This document shows, in pieces, positions 7,726 to 16,863 of a DNA stretch of 64,000 bases (within the stretch, counting starts at the first letter, position 1; every line of letters begins with the position of its first letter). The notes under the pieces are model-generated. The model saw nothing but the letters and a program-made list of their open reading frames with translations, searched no databases and was not told the DNA's origin. Origin of the DNA: Arcicella sp040387735. Lineage in GTDB: Bacteria > Bacteroidota > Bacteroidia > Cytophagales > Spirosomataceae. The position numbers were made by a program, and so were the translations under genes. The stretch lies in contig JAZKDE010000022.1 in assembly GCA_040387735.1 (NCBI GenBank), positions 1 through 64,000 of the forward strand, written 5' to 3'.

Positions 7726-8907
7726 ATGCGAAAAAGAAAAATACGCCGTAAAACCCATATTTGTCCAAACTGCGAAACCATTCTTGAGCGAGAAGAGAAT
7801 TTTTGTCATGTCTGCGGACAGGAAAATCATAATCTAAATGTTCCCATGAAGGATTTGATTATGGAGTTCATCGGAAGTATTACCTTTTTTGAAACAAAAT
7901 TTATTGAAACGGCACAGGTAATTTTTACGCATCCTGGAAAATTAACGTTAGATTTTAATTCGGGAAAAAGGGTCAAATATATGCACCCCGTCAGAATGTA
8001 TTTTTGGGTGAGTGCTATTTTCTTTTTTATACTGGGCTATGATTTCTTCAAGAGTGAAAATCCTTCCGTCATGAATGTAGCGAAAACGGATACTCTTAGC
8101 AGGCAAAGACAATTCGAGAATGGTAATGACTTTGGAAAAACCATTGCTAAAACTTTAAAGAAGAACATTTTAGGTACCATCAGAAATGATAGCAACTATC
8201 ATAAAACGCCATTAAATGAAGCACAAAAAGGAGCTAATGATGCTGCCAAAGATTATTCTCTCAGAAAGAACGACAAGAATTACTATTATTTAGGAATGTT
8301 CAAGCGGTTAGTAATCCCTAAAGATTCTATTCCTTTTTACTATCAGCTAAATGATGACCAATTGGATTCTGTACTTGTTGCAAAAAAACTTTCCACTTTT
8401 TTTTCCAATAAATTAACAATCAAGAATAGTATTGACAAGGAATATCATCTATATATTCAAGAAAAATATGGCGTTCCGTTTGTTGTAGATAGAAAAGGTA
8501 TCCTTTTCGGAAGTATTTTACCAACAATTATGTTTATTATGCTCCCTTTTGCGGCATTTATCTTATGGTTTTTTGAGCGACACAGTAAATGGAGGTATTA
8601 TTTTCAGCATCTCGTTTTTACTCTGAATACACATTCTGCCATTTTTTTAGCTTGGGCAATTGTTAACTTATTAACTCAAATTTATTACGGTATTTTTTTA
8701 AAGAACACTACCGAAAATTCAAATGTTTACCTTTTAGTTACTTCACTTTTAGTAACATTCATTTATTTCTTAATTTCCCTCAAAAAAGTATATCAACAAA
8801 GCTGGGGAAAAACAATCGTTAAGTGTTTTCTATTAACGTTATCTTATGGCGTTTCATTTATGATTATCATAATAATAGGTATCACTTCGGGATTGATAAA
8901 AGTTTAA
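7726..8907 (+). CDS. DUF3667 domain membrane protein with N-terminal zinc ribbon
   Basis: The 393-residue protein opens with a small zinc ribbon (C13, C16, C27, C30), then the DUF3667 block (PMKDLIMEFIGSITFF, HPGKLTLDF, VKYMHPVRMYFW). About five membrane segments follow: one near residues 84-102 and four after residue 265. A soluble loop of about 160 residues lies between the first and second. Such proteins are of unknown function; the zinc ribbon suggests a protein or nucleic-acid contact at the inner face of the membrane. It follows the hairpin array directly, so its transcript may start far upstream or at an internal TAAATTTG box (7683-7690) that lacks a good -33 partner. The next gene starts 20 bases downstream. 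Confidence 0.85.
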   Translation: MRKRKIRRKTHICPNCETILEREENFCHVCGQENHNLNVPMKDLIMEFIGSITFFETKFIETAQVIFTHPGKLTLDFNSGKRVKYMHPVRMYFWVSAIFFFILGYDFFKSENPSVMNVAKTDTLSRQRQFENGNDFGKTIAKTLKKNILGTIRNDSNYHKTPLNEAQKGANDAAKDYSLRKNDKNYYYLGMFKRLVIPKDSIPFYYQLNDDQLDSVLVAKKLSTFFSNKLTIKNSIDKEYHLYIQEKYGVPFVVDRKGILFGSILPTIMFIMLPFAAFILWFFERHSKWRYYFQHLVFTLNTHSAIFLAWAIVNLLTQIYYGIFLKNTTENSNVYLLVTSLLVTFIYFLISLKKVYQQSWGKTIVKCFLLTLSYGVSFMIIIIIGITSGLIKV

Positions 8908-8927
8908 AATTAATATCAAATTAAACA

Positions 8928-9110
8928 ATGGTTTTTGAACAATATCTTGAACAAAAAAATATAGATTCTGAAAAGTTTTTATGGGAAAATCCCGAACATT
9001 TTCAGGAGCTAAAGGTATTATTTAATCAGATGCACCCTGAGAGTTTTACCGCTCAAAAGAAATTTCTGATTAATGACCTCCGTCGTAAATATCAATTAAA
9101 GATTTATTAA
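8928..9110 (+). CDS. Small uncharacterised protein (60 residues)
   Basis: The 60-residue protein is mostly charged and helical with no signal peptide (MVFEQYLEQKNIDSEKF...LINDLRRKYQLKIY). It starts 20 bases after the DUF3667 gene, on the same strand, and ends 94 bases before ung, so it fits a transcription unit with either. I do not recognise a family. Good initiation context and normal codon use for the window make it likely to be real; a similarity search for short conserved proteins would decide. Confidence 0.6.
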   Translation: MVFEQYLEQKNIDSEKFLWENPEHFQELKVLFNQMHPESFTAQKKFLINDLRRKYQLKIY

Positions 9111-9204
9111 ATGCTTTATGCAATAGTCTGTAAGCCATAGGTTTATGAATCGGCCCATTTTATCGAAAATGCGGTTCCTTCTATTGCACTTCACAACATA
9201 AACT

Positions 9205-9870
9205 ATGAATGTAAAAATTGCAGAATCATGGAAAATTCGTCTTGCTGATGAGTTTGAGAAACCGTACTTCACCAATTTGGTAGAATTTGTCAAAACTGAA
9301 TACTCCAATAACAAGGTTTATCCACCGGGCAAATTGATTTTCAATGCCTTCGATAAATGCTCTTTTGAAAATACCAAAATAGTCATTCTTGGACAAGACC
9401 CATACCACGGCCTCAATCAAGCCAATGGTTTGTCATTTTCGGTAAATGACGGCGTGGCTTCTCCTCCATCTTTACAAAATATTTTCAAGGAAATTAAGGA
9501 TGATTTAGAAATTCCAGTCCCTAAATCAGGGAACTTAGAGCGTTGGGCAAGTCAAGGCGTTTTATTGTTAAACTCCACTCTGACCGTTAGAGCGAGCGAA
9601 GCAGGTTCTCACCAAAAAAAAGGTTGGGAAATATTCACAGATGCAGTAATTAAAGTAATTTCTGAGCAAAAACATGATGTCATTTTTATGCTTTGGGGGA
9701 AATACGCCCAAGATAAAGGAGCCGTTATTGACGGGTCAAAACATCTAATTTTGAAAGCGAAACATCCATCACCAATGGCGGCAAATTTCGGTGGTTGGTT
9801 TGGAACAAAGCACTTTTCTCAAGCAAATAACTATCTCATTAGCAAAGGTTTAGATCCTATTCAATGGTAA
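9205..9870 (+). CDS. ung: Uracil-DNA glycosylase, family 1
   Basis: This 221-residue enzyme removes uracil from DNA to start base-excision repair. The family 1 signatures are complete: the water-activating Asp65 in GQDPYHG, the LNSTLTV strand and His187 in KHPSP. Length is typical (about 220). The start at 9205 (MNVKIAESWK) fits the family; no nearby alternative is better. It stands as a single gene between the small protein and the SGNH hydrolase, with no sign of transfer. Confidence 0.96.
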   Translation: MNVKIAESWKIRLADEFEKPYFTNLVEFVKTEYSNNKVYPPGKLIFNAFDKCSFENTKIVILGQDPYHGLNQANGLSFSVNDGVASPPSLQNIFKEIKDDLEIPVPKSGNLERWASQGVLLLNSTLTVRASEAGSHQKKGWEIFTDAVIKVISEQKHDVIFMLWGKYAQDKGAVIDGSKHLILKAKHPSPMAANFGGWFGTKHFSQANNYLISKGLDPIQW

Positions 9871-9926
9871 TTTAATAGGTAAGCGTTTATTGATAATCTT
9901 CCAACATAAAGTTAACAATTCCTTTA

Positions 9927-10583
9927 ATGAAAAAAATATTTATCACCACCATTTGTATATTTATTAGCTATTTTTCTATTGCCCAAAATTTTATTGCTGA
10001 AATTAAAGCATTTGAAACGCAAGATTCGTTGGCAAAACCTAAGGTTGGACAAATTCTTTTAGCTGGCAGTTCATCTTTCAGAATATGGAAAAATTTCAAA
10101 GAAGATTTAACAGGATTTCCAGTCATTAATCGAGGTTTTGGTGGTTCCCAAATGAGCGATCTCAATTTTTACTTTGATAGAATTATTGCTAAATACGAAC
10201 CTAAATTGGTTTTAGTTTACGAGGGTGATAATGATTTATCGGCAGGAAAAACGCCTGAAACAATTTTAGAAGACTATAAAATATTTACGCAAAAAGCTAA
10301 AAATCAACTACCTAAAACAAAAATAGTTTTCATGTCGGTTCGTCCGAGCCTTTCCCGCATAAAACTAATTAACGAACAGCGACGATTTAATAAAATGCTA
10401 AAAGCATTTTGTAAAACCAATAAAAATACGTCCTTTTTTGACATTCAAAAGGAATTCTATTTACCCAACGGCGAGTTAATGCCTGATATATTTATTGCTG
10501 ACCAATTACATTTAAACCCCAAAGGTTACGAAATTTGGACGGTCGCCATCAGAAAAGTATTGAAAAAACGTTTTAAATCCTGA
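9927..10583 (+). CDS. Secreted SGNH/GDSL-family hydrolase
   Basis: This 218-residue protein has a signal peptide (residues 1-20, ending SIAQ) and the SGNH pattern: block I GSSSF with the probable nucleophile Ser49, the block II Gly in NRGFGGSQ, block III EGDND at 99-103, and block V Asp192-x-x-His195 in ADQLHLN. It belongs with lipase/acylhydrolase or platelet-activating-factor acetylhydrolase-like esterases acting in the periplasm; substrates may be lipid or sugar esters. It precedes the TlpA-like gene by 65 bases on the same strand, and joint transcription is possible. Confidence 0.88.
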   Translation: MKKIFITTICIFISYFSIAQNFIAEIKAFETQDSLAKPKVGQILLAGSSSFRIWKNFKEDLTGFPVINRGFGGSQMSDLNFYFDRIIAKYEPKLVLVYEGDNDLSAGKTPETILEDYKIFTQKAKNQLPKTKIVFMSVRPSLSRIKLINEQRRFNKMLKAFCKTNKNTSFFDIQKEFYLPNGELMPDIFIADQLHLNPKGYEIWTVAIRKVLKKRFKS

Positions 10584-10648
10584 ATTGCATGATTTTTGTG
10601 TCAATTATAATTTAAGACAGATTTAGCTCACGATTTAGAAAATATCCT

Positions 10649-12097
10649 ATGAAAAAATGCTTGTTTATATTATTACTCCTCATCACCAGTAAGTCTTTTT
10701 CTCAAAATGTAACTATTTCGGGAACGGTAGAAAATGCTCAGGGAGACACATTGACGCTTTTTTATGACCCACTCCTTTTGGGCATAAAACCACAGATTAA
10801 ACAACATATTTTTACAGCTGAAAAGCCTTTTAAATTTGGGCTTGAGCTCGAGAAAAATGCGATTGTTGAGTTGCGTTTCAAACAACAACAAATCATTTTA
10901 TTTCTTGGGAAAGACGATAAAATAGAGCTTTCATTTGATGGAAAAGAAGTCCATAAAGCTATAACTATTAAAGGTAATCGAGAGGTTGAGAATGATTTTT
11001 TGGAGAAATTTTACCAAAAATTCAAACTTGACTTTAGTTCTCAAATAATGTTTGCTAAAATCAATGAAAAGCCCATTGACGTTTTAGAAATGAGTTTGTA
11101 CGACTCAAAAAAAGCTCAATCAGATTTTTATAGAACATATCCCGAACAAGGTAAATTTTCGGAAGAATTCAAAAGGTATATTGAAAACCAAATTCGCTGG
11201 AATTATTGGTATTATATTTTGGCTTATCCCGTTGTTAGAGGAAATGCCAATACTGCTCAAACGCAGGTAATTTCGTTACCTACTCCAGTTTTAGAAGGTT
11301 TAGACGACAAAAAAATTCAGGATGAAACCGCTTTAATTTCTTCAGCGTACCGTAATTTTTTGATTTACTACGTGACTTATTTCAATTCAAAAGAACACGG
11401 TTTTAGCAAATATTCGGATTTGAGTAAAGCAATGGATGACAAACATCTTTTTGCTCGTGAACATTTACCTTTGAAATCATATCAATATTATCTGGCTTAT
11501 TTGCTCGAAAGTCAGTGTTTAGCTTGCCTTCCTTCAACAGTTCGTAATACTTTTGCAGCACTTAATATTACGCCCAATTCAGATAAATATACCGCATTAG
11601 TCAAAGAAAAATGCGGTGAATTAATGGCGAAAAAAGACGAAGAAATCATCAAGAAAAAAGATGATAACAAAAAATGGTTCAAAGCCGTTACACCTAAAGG
11701 AGATACGCTTTCATTGGCTGATTTGAAGGGAAAAGTTGTTTATTTAGATTTTTGGGCTTCTTGGTGTGGACCTTGTCGTGGAGAATTTCCATATTCTAAG
11801 CAATTACACGATAAATTAACTGACAAACAGAAGAAAGATGTCGTTTTTCTTTACATTTCAATTGATGAAGTTGAAGGAAATTGGCGGAAAGGAATGTTAG
11901 ACTTGAAATTAGAAAATGGAACCAATGTACATTCCGTAGGCGGTTGGGATTCGATAGCCGCTAAATTCTTCAAATTGCAGTCCATTCCGAGATATATGCT
12001 AATGAATAAGAAAGGTGAAATTATCGACTCAAATGCTAAAAGACCCAGCGACCCAGCGATAATGAATGATATTTTAAAGCTATTGGAAGAAAAATAA
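10649..12097 (+). CDS. TlpA-like thioredoxin-fold protein with large N-terminal domain
   Basis: The 482-residue protein carries a signal peptide (residues 1-19), a DUF4369-like beta-rich start, a mostly helical central part, and a C-terminal thioredoxin domain (about 340-482) with the redox pair Cys373-Gly-Pro-Cys376 in FWASWCGPCRGEF. Such proteins act as periplasmic thiol reductants or exchange partners, for example in cytochrome maturation or oxidative-stress protection. Many Bacteroidota have several; the exact partner cannot be told. Two more cysteines (C290, C293) occur as a separate CxxC in the central region, which is unusual and could form a second redox or structural site. Confidence 0.87.
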   Translation: MKKCLFILLLLITSKSFSQNVTISGTVENAQGDTLTLFYDPLLLGIKPQIKQHIFTAEKPFKFGLELEKNAIVELRFKQQQIILFLGKDDKIELSFDGKEVHKAITIKGNREVENDFLEKFYQKFKLDFSSQIMFAKINEKPIDVLEMSLYDSKKAQSDFYRTYPEQGKFSEEFKRYIENQIRWNYWYYILAYPVVRGNANTAQTQVISLPTPVLEGLDDKKIQDETALISSAYRNFLIYYVTYFNSKEHGFSKYSDLSKAMDDKHLFAREHLPLKSYQYYLAYLLESQCLACLPSTVRNTFAALNITPNSDKYTALVKEKCGELMAKKDEEIIKKKDDNKKWFKAVTPKGDTLSLADLKGKVVYLDFWASWCGPCRGEFPYSKQLHDKLTDKQKKDVVFLYISIDEVEGNWRKGMLDLKLENGTNVHSVGGWDSIAAKFFKLQSIPRYMLMNKKGEIIDSNAKRPSDPAIMNDILKLLEEK

Positions 12098-12105
12098 TAC
12101 TTTGC

Positions 12106-12165
12106 AATTCGATGTTTGAAATCAATTAATTCCATCCTATTTTGGCGGTTTTCAAACATCGAATT
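12106..12165. repeat. 16-base perfect inverted repeat between convergent genes
   Basis: AATTCGATGTTTGAAA at 12106-12121 is repeated inverted at 12150-12165, with 28 bases between the arms. There is no T run, so it is a weak candidate for a terminator and more like a small palindromic element between the TlpA-like gene and DUF4286. Confidence 0.6.
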
Positions 12166-12179
12166 ACGATTAAAATTTC

Positions 12180-12482
12180 CTAAAGTTCTTCTAAAAGACT
12201 GGGAAAGAAAACATATTTGCCTCGGTAACGTTTGTCAACGGCAGCATTTAAATCATCGAAATATTCGTTTTCAAAAACTTCAAAACCTTCTATACTATCA
12301 AATTTATATTGAACAGAAAAAGTTGCCCCTCCATTATCAATTTCGGTCAAAAGACGCATAATTTTAAAGCTTTTTGGAAAACCTGTAATCATGACATTCT
12401 GGACATGAACGTTTTTCATCCAATCCAAAAAATCATTTTCTAATTCTTTCTCAATGTTGTAAGTAATGTTGTGTATGAGCAT
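12180..12482 (-). CDS. DUF4286 family protein
   Basis: This 100-residue soluble protein matches the small DUF4286 family, common in Bacteroidota, with the features IHNITYNIE at the start, FPKSFKIMRLLTEIDNGG in the middle and KYVFFPSLLEEL at the end. The fold resembles a ferredoxin-like alpha/beta barrel domain, but no activity is known. It starts on the far side of the terminator of the WG-repeat gene, so it probably has its own promoter. Confidence 0.85.
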   Translation of the reverse strand: MLIHNITYNIEKELENDFLDWMKNVHVQNVMITGFPKSFKIMRLLTEIDNGGATFSVQYKFDSIEGFEVFENEYFDDLNAAVDKRYRGKYVFFPSLLEEL

Positions 12483-12502
12483 TGTGTATGTATGATAAAT
12501 AA

Positions 12503-12532
12503 AAATCCACTACTTACAAAGGTAGTGGATTT
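12503..12532 (-). terminator. Terminator of the WG-repeat gene
   Basis: AAATCCACTAC pairs with GTAGTGGATTT across an 8-base loop. Read on the minus strand the stem is followed by TTTATTT, 26 bases past the stop of the WG-repeat gene. It lies 20 bases before the DUF4286 start codon. Confidence 0.8.
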
Positions 12533-12558
12533 CTATGAAAACCTATTTTATCTGATAG

Positions 12559-14712
12559 TTACTGATTGGCTAACTTTCTTATTTCATCAAATTTCGTGCA
12601 GTTAGTTACGCAATCACCATTACTATTCAATACATATTTATTCCCTGTGTTGTCCAACAATTCAAATTGTTTGGTTGCTGGTAAAATATTTACTTCTGTG
12701 AAGAAGCAAGGAGCAATTTTAGCGTTAAAACGATTGATTACACCTAATTTACCTTGTCCTCTCGAAACAATTGCTAATCCGTTGTTAAATGGTCTGACTT
12801 CATCGTAATCAAAGGCTACTTGAACTTTACCTTTTTTGTCAATAAATCCGTACTTGTTATTTTCATATCTTACGCCATAAAGACCTTCAGTCGTAACCAT
12901 AATATCTTTATAAGACGGTTTTGCAATAACTTTTCCAGTAGTGTCAATCAATCCCCATTTTCCATCTTTCATGACAGGAAATAGTAAATTAGCATCATAA
13001 CGCTTTACAGAAATATAACTTTGAGAAGTAATTCTTTTCAAACTATTTCTTTCGACTAAATTATATTCTACTGGCAAATCATCTCCATTTTTTTGTGGAT
13101 TTAAGGTCTTAATTGCCACAAAACTACCATTGAATAATGTATCTGTTGTGATATATTTTATGCCAATTGGAGCCGCTTCATTTGTTTTTCCAATAACAAT
13201 ATTTCCATTTTTATCATAAACCATATCCACACGGCAATTTCCAGAAGGAAGGCTACAATTTTTAACGTTTTCTTTTACTACAACCAATCCAAACTTATTA
13301 AAATTGGCCAATTCATCAAAATTAATTGGAATGATTTCCGTACCATCATACTTGATATAACCGCATTTATTACCTCCACTAATCCCTGCCTTACAAGCTG
13401 AAACCAATCCATACTGATTGAAAGTACCCAACACGCTATAAACAGGTTCAATAACAACTTTTAGCTCCATGTTGATAAAACCAACGTATTTGCCATCTTT
13501 AATTTGAGCCAAACCATATTTATTAAATTCGCCAATGACAGAGTACGTTTTACTGGTTCTCAAATCTTTAAAATCAATCAATCTAATACCAGCTTCGTCT
13601 TTGGCAATTCCTAAGCTTGAATTAGTTGCAAGCGAAGGGTCAATCATAATATTCATGATAGATTCAAATGAAGGCTTTATTTTGATATTTCCTTCGGTAT
13701 CCATCAGCCCAACTTTCTTATTTTGCTCAATAATCATCCACTTTCCTTGTTCGGTAGTGGCATTAATATTATCGTAAATCGCATCTATTTTGGTCGAGCC
13801 ATCGATTTTAATGAGTCCAAAGTTTTTTCCTGCACGTACTCTAAATAGCTCATTATTGAACGGAACAATCTCATCGTAAAAATCAGAAAGTGGCTTTTTA
13901 CTAATATCATAATTATTGTCAATCAAAGCGTATTTACCATTTTTAAACTTTGCAATGCTCATTCCCAAACGTAATGCTTTTGCATCAACAAGGTTTTCGA
14001 GTCCTTCGCTTTCATTACCATAAACATCGACAAAATACCAATCAAATTTTTTCACTAAAGCTTTTCCATCGTTAAATGGCTCTGCTTTCTCGTACTGACA
14101 AGGGATCGTTTCATCTCCGCAATAGTTCAAAAAACCGAATACTTGATCTTTTTTAATTCGAGCAAAGCCTTGATGATAATTTTCTACTAAGCCATATCTC
14201 GAATTCCCTTTGAATGACTCCAATGGAAAGCCAATAATATCTTCTCCATCCAAATCTTTCATTTTGATAAATCTACCATCATTTTTATTGCTAAAACACT
14301 GAGCAGATATTACGCTTGAATGACGTTTTTTAATTTCACTTTTTTGGTCAATCTGAAAAATATCCCGAATATTATCCGTCTCGATTGACCGAACATCTCC
14401 TTTGTATTTTTTGTCTAAACGAGATAAATAAGTAGCAAAAATTTCACTATTCAAATTACGGTCTGTATTATTACCAGCATCGGCGAGAAGGTTATTTCGA
14501 TTACTTTTATCAAGTGCCTCAAGTTCTCTCTTGAGGTTTGTAATAGCATATTGACGAGCCACACCTGCCGACTCTATTTGTTCGGTTGCGTGCATATCTC
14601 CAATAAATATACCAGATGAATCCTTTTTGGCGGAAGCTAACAGTGTACCTTGTTGAGCAATTAAACTATGAGAAATAATTAAAGAGAAAAGAGAGAAGTA
14701 TATTTTTTTCAT
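12559..14712 (-). CDS. Secreted WG-repeat protein
   Basis: This 717-residue protein has a signal peptide (residues 1-19, ending SLIAQ). Then come at least ten WG-type beta repeats with the pattern YGLI/WGLID-x-x-G-x-IxxxxYDxI, such as GKWGLIDTTGKVIAKPSY and NKYGFIDKKGKVQVAFDY. Several copies carry the variant NKYGLVVVK or NQYGLVSACK. WG repeats form beta structures used for binding; no catalytic site is visible. Location should be periplasmic or at the cell surface. It is transcribed alone, with a 234-base AT-rich gap before gldF and its own terminator. Confidence 0.85.
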   Translation of the reverse strand: MKKIYFSLFSLIISHSLIAQQGTLLASAKKDSSGIFIGDMHATEQIESAGVARQYAITNLKRELEALDKSNRNNLLADAGNNTDRNLNSEIFATYLSRLDKKYKGDVRSIETDNIRDIFQIDQKSEIKKRHSSVISAQCFSNKNDGRFIKMKDLDGEDIIGFPLESFKGNSRYGLVENYHQGFARIKKDQVFGFLNYCGDETIPCQYEKAEPFNDGKALVKKFDWYFVDVYGNESEGLENLVDAKALRLGMSIAKFKNGKYALIDNNYDISKKPLSDFYDEIVPFNNELFRVRAGKNFGLIKIDGSTKIDAIYDNINATTEQGKWMIIEQNKKVGLMDTEGNIKIKPSFESIMNIMIDPSLATNSSLGIAKDEAGIRLIDFKDLRTSKTYSVIGEFNKYGLAQIKDGKYVGFINMELKVVIEPVYSVLGTFNQYGLVSACKAGISGGNKCGYIKYDGTEIIPINFDELANFNKFGLVVVKENVKNCSLPSGNCRVDMVYDKNGNIVIGKTNEAAPIGIKYITTDTLFNGSFVAIKTLNPQKNGDDLPVEYNLVERNSLKRITSQSYISVKRYDANLLFPVMKDGKWGLIDTTGKVIAKPSYKDIMVTTEGLYGVRYENNKYGFIDKKGKVQVAFDYDEVRPFNNGLAIVSRGQGKLGVINRFNAKIAPCFFTEVNILPATKQFELLDNTGNKYVLNSNGDCVTNCTKFDEIRKLANQ

Positions 14713-14946
14713 GGAGTTAGTGAATAATTTTCTAAGATTTTGGGGTCAGGATTTTACTTATAAATTAAACACTAAATTAAGGTTATTATTAATGAAAGTC
14801 AAATGTTATCTGAGTTTTAACTTAAATTTGATTTCATCACTACATAAATTACAATAAACACCTGATTATCAGATATTTAAAAGAATAAAATGAATTAACA
14901 GAAAGAAAACTCTAAAAACTGAAATTTTATTCATAATAAGAAAATA

Positions 14947-15669
14947 CTACTTCAAAGTCGAAATTTTTAATTTTGTCCCCCATAATGCCAAGAAGATAAC
15001 TGACATGAAATAGATGATATTTCGGGAGTCAATTAAGCCTTTTCCAAGAGCGTTATACTGATAATCAAGCCCTAATTGATTGAATAAATACCCAAAATCA
15101 CCCATGAAAGGAAGCTGTGCCAATTGACCAATTCCGTAGTATAAAACAAGGCAAATGACAAATGAGAGGACAAATGCTGTTACTTGATTGTCGGTAAATG
15201 ATGACATTAAAATGCCAATTGCAGCAAAAACACAACCTAAAAAAAACAGTCCTAAATAAGAGCTAAAAACGGCTGCCGAATCAACATTTCCTTGCGGATT
15301 GCCTAACTGATAAACCGAATAATAGTAAAGCAGCGTTGGAAGAAGAGATAATAAAATCAAAAAGCAACTGGTAAAATATTTACCCAGAACAATTTGCCAC
15401 TTTGAAAGAGGTTTTGTAAAAAGTAACTCAATTGTTCCTGATTTAACTTCTTCCGAAAAAGCCCGCATGGTGATTGCGGGGATTAAAAACAGAAAAATAA
15501 ACGGTGAAATTTGGAAGAATAAACCCATATCCGCATACCCAAAATCAAGAATATTATCCTTAAAAAACCATGTAAAAAGTCCCGAAGCCGTAAGAAATAC
15601 GCCAATAACAATGTAACCAATAAGCGAATTAAGGAATGAATTAAGTTCTTTTTTAAAGATTTGATACAT
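14947..15669 (-). CDS. gldF: Gliding-motility ABC transporter permease GldF
   Basis: The 240-residue integral membrane protein has six membrane segments of the ABC-2 type. Hallmarks are an N-terminal KKELNSFLNSLIGYIVIGVF, then ITMRAFSEEVKSGTIELLFTKPLSKWQIVLGK at the first cytoplasmic loop. GldF works with GldA (ATPase) and GldG in gliding motility of Bacteroidota. It is last in a minus-strand run with two DUF4199 genes and the dihydroorotase-like gene. The usual partner gldG does not follow: the next gene downstream is the WG-repeat protein. Confidence 0.88.
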   Translation of the reverse strand: MYQIFKKELNSFLNSLIGYIVIGVFLTASGLFTWFFKDNILDFGYADMGLFFQISPFIFLFLIPAITMRAFSEEVKSGTIELLFTKPLSKWQIVLGKYFTSCFLILLSLLPTLLYYYSVYQLGNPQGNVDSAAVFSSYLGLFFLGCVFAAIGILMSSFTDNQVTAFVLSFVICLVLYYGIGQLAQLPFMGDFGYLFNQLGLDYQYNALGKGLIDSRNIIYFMSVIFLALWGTKLKISTLK

Positions 15670-15696
15670 GGTTAGTTTTAAGTGGTTAAGGGAATA

Positions 15697-16212
15697 TTAT
15701 TCAAAAACGGGCTTATCTTTTTTTACAATTGCGGCAATAATCAGCGATAAAATGAAACCTACTAAAATAGTTCCGAACAAGCCAAAAATGAATAATGCTC
15801 CTGGACTCATAAACATTTTTGAGTATTCCATAGCTTGTTCAATTTGGTCATCAGGCATTCCTTTTTTCTCCATTTCTTCAACCGCTTTCTTTAACATTTG
15901 ATCAGTAATACTTGGGTCGATAAATTTCATATAGCCAAATGTAAAAAAACCAGAAATTATTCCCACTATCGCACTTTGTAGAACGCCCAAACCAAGTCCT
16001 TGTCCATAAGAAATAAAGCCTTGATTTTCCTTTCTAAAATCGGTCAAAGCAATATAAATACCAACCCCAATAATTAGATAAACGGCGTAACCCATCGTTT
16101 GATTGCCTATTTGTCCAGAAACCATAATGGCGGTACTGTACAAAATATTAATTACGCCAATAATTACGCCCCATTTTAGTGCGGTACGGGTGGTAGTTGT
16201 TTGATTTTCCAT
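15697..16212 (-). CDS. DUF4199 family membrane protein (copy 1)
   Basis: This 171-residue protein has four membrane segments and the DUF4199 pattern: KWGVIIGVINILYS first, then IALTDFRKENQGFISYGQGLGLGV, and a final segment after a helical hairpin rich in Glu and Lys (residues 105-130). The role of the family is unknown, but it often sits beside pyrimidine or polyprenyl-glycosylation genes in Bacteroidota. It begins 46 bases after the second DUF4199 gene and ends 27 bases before gldF, so the run looks like one operon. Confidence 0.87.
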   Translation of the reverse strand: MENQTTTTRTALKWGVIIGVINILYSTAIMVSGQIGNQTMGYAVYLIIGVGIYIALTDFRKENQGFISYGQGLGLGVLQSAIVGIISGFFTFGYMKFIDPSITDQMLKKAVEEMEKKGMPDDQIEQAMEYSKMFMSPGALFIFGLFGTILVGFILSLIIAAIVKKDKPVFE

Positions 16213-16258
16213 AGATTTTTAAGTTTAATTTTAGATTTAATAATGCGAGTATATTCAA

Positions 16259-16798
16259 TTAATTCAAATAACTTCTTCTATAATAAAGCGAAATCATAAT
16301 TGAAATCAAAATCCCCAATGGTAATTTGCCTTTAAGTCCTGTAATTTCATCGGTTGCGATATTTTTGGGCGACAAAATTTTGAAAGCGGCAATCAATTCC
16401 TTGAAAGAAGTTGCTCCCATTTCCTTGATATAACCCGATTTAACGCTTGAAATTTGAAGTGTCTGAATACTTTCGGAAATATAAGTAGAAAGAATAGAAC
16501 TTCCACTACCGCTCAACCAAAAGTACAAGCCTATGGCACTAACGAACGCACCCGCTAAATTTGTGAGGTTAGCAACGACCAATCCTTCCCAAAAATGAAG
16601 CGTTTGGTCAGGATTATTTCTACGATACGCTTTCACCGATAAAACCATACAAATCATACTCAGCATGATTGTTGGGGCTTTCTTACCATCTAATGGAACT
16701 TGTCCAAGGCTGGCGAGAATAAAGCAATATCCCAAAGTTAGCAAACCTGCGATAAAACCGTAAAGGAGGATATTTTTAATTAATGATTTATTGAACAC
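16259..16798 (-). CDS. DUF4199-like membrane protein (copy 2)
   Basis: This 179-residue protein has about four membrane segments. It shares the overall plan of its downstream neighbour (KNILLYGFIAGLLTLGYCF at the start, KAYRRNNPDQTLHFWEGLVVANLTNLAGA in the middle), consistent with an old duplication within the DUF4199 group. The C-terminal half is more diverged. It follows the dihydroorotase-like gene by 65 bases. Confidence 0.75.
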   Translation of the reverse strand: MFNKSLIKNILLYGFIAGLLTLGYCFILASLGQVPLDGKKAPTIMLSMICMVLSVKAYRRNNPDQTLHFWEGLVVANLTNLAGAFVSAIGLYFWLSGSGSSILSTYISESIQTLQISSVKSGYIKEMGATSFKELIAAFKILSPKNIATDEITGLKGKLPLGILISIMISLYYRRSYLN

Positions 16799-16863
16799 GG
16801 GAATGGGGTTAAGAATTAAAAGGATAAAAGGTAATGGAGTTATGAATCCTTACCTAATCATAC

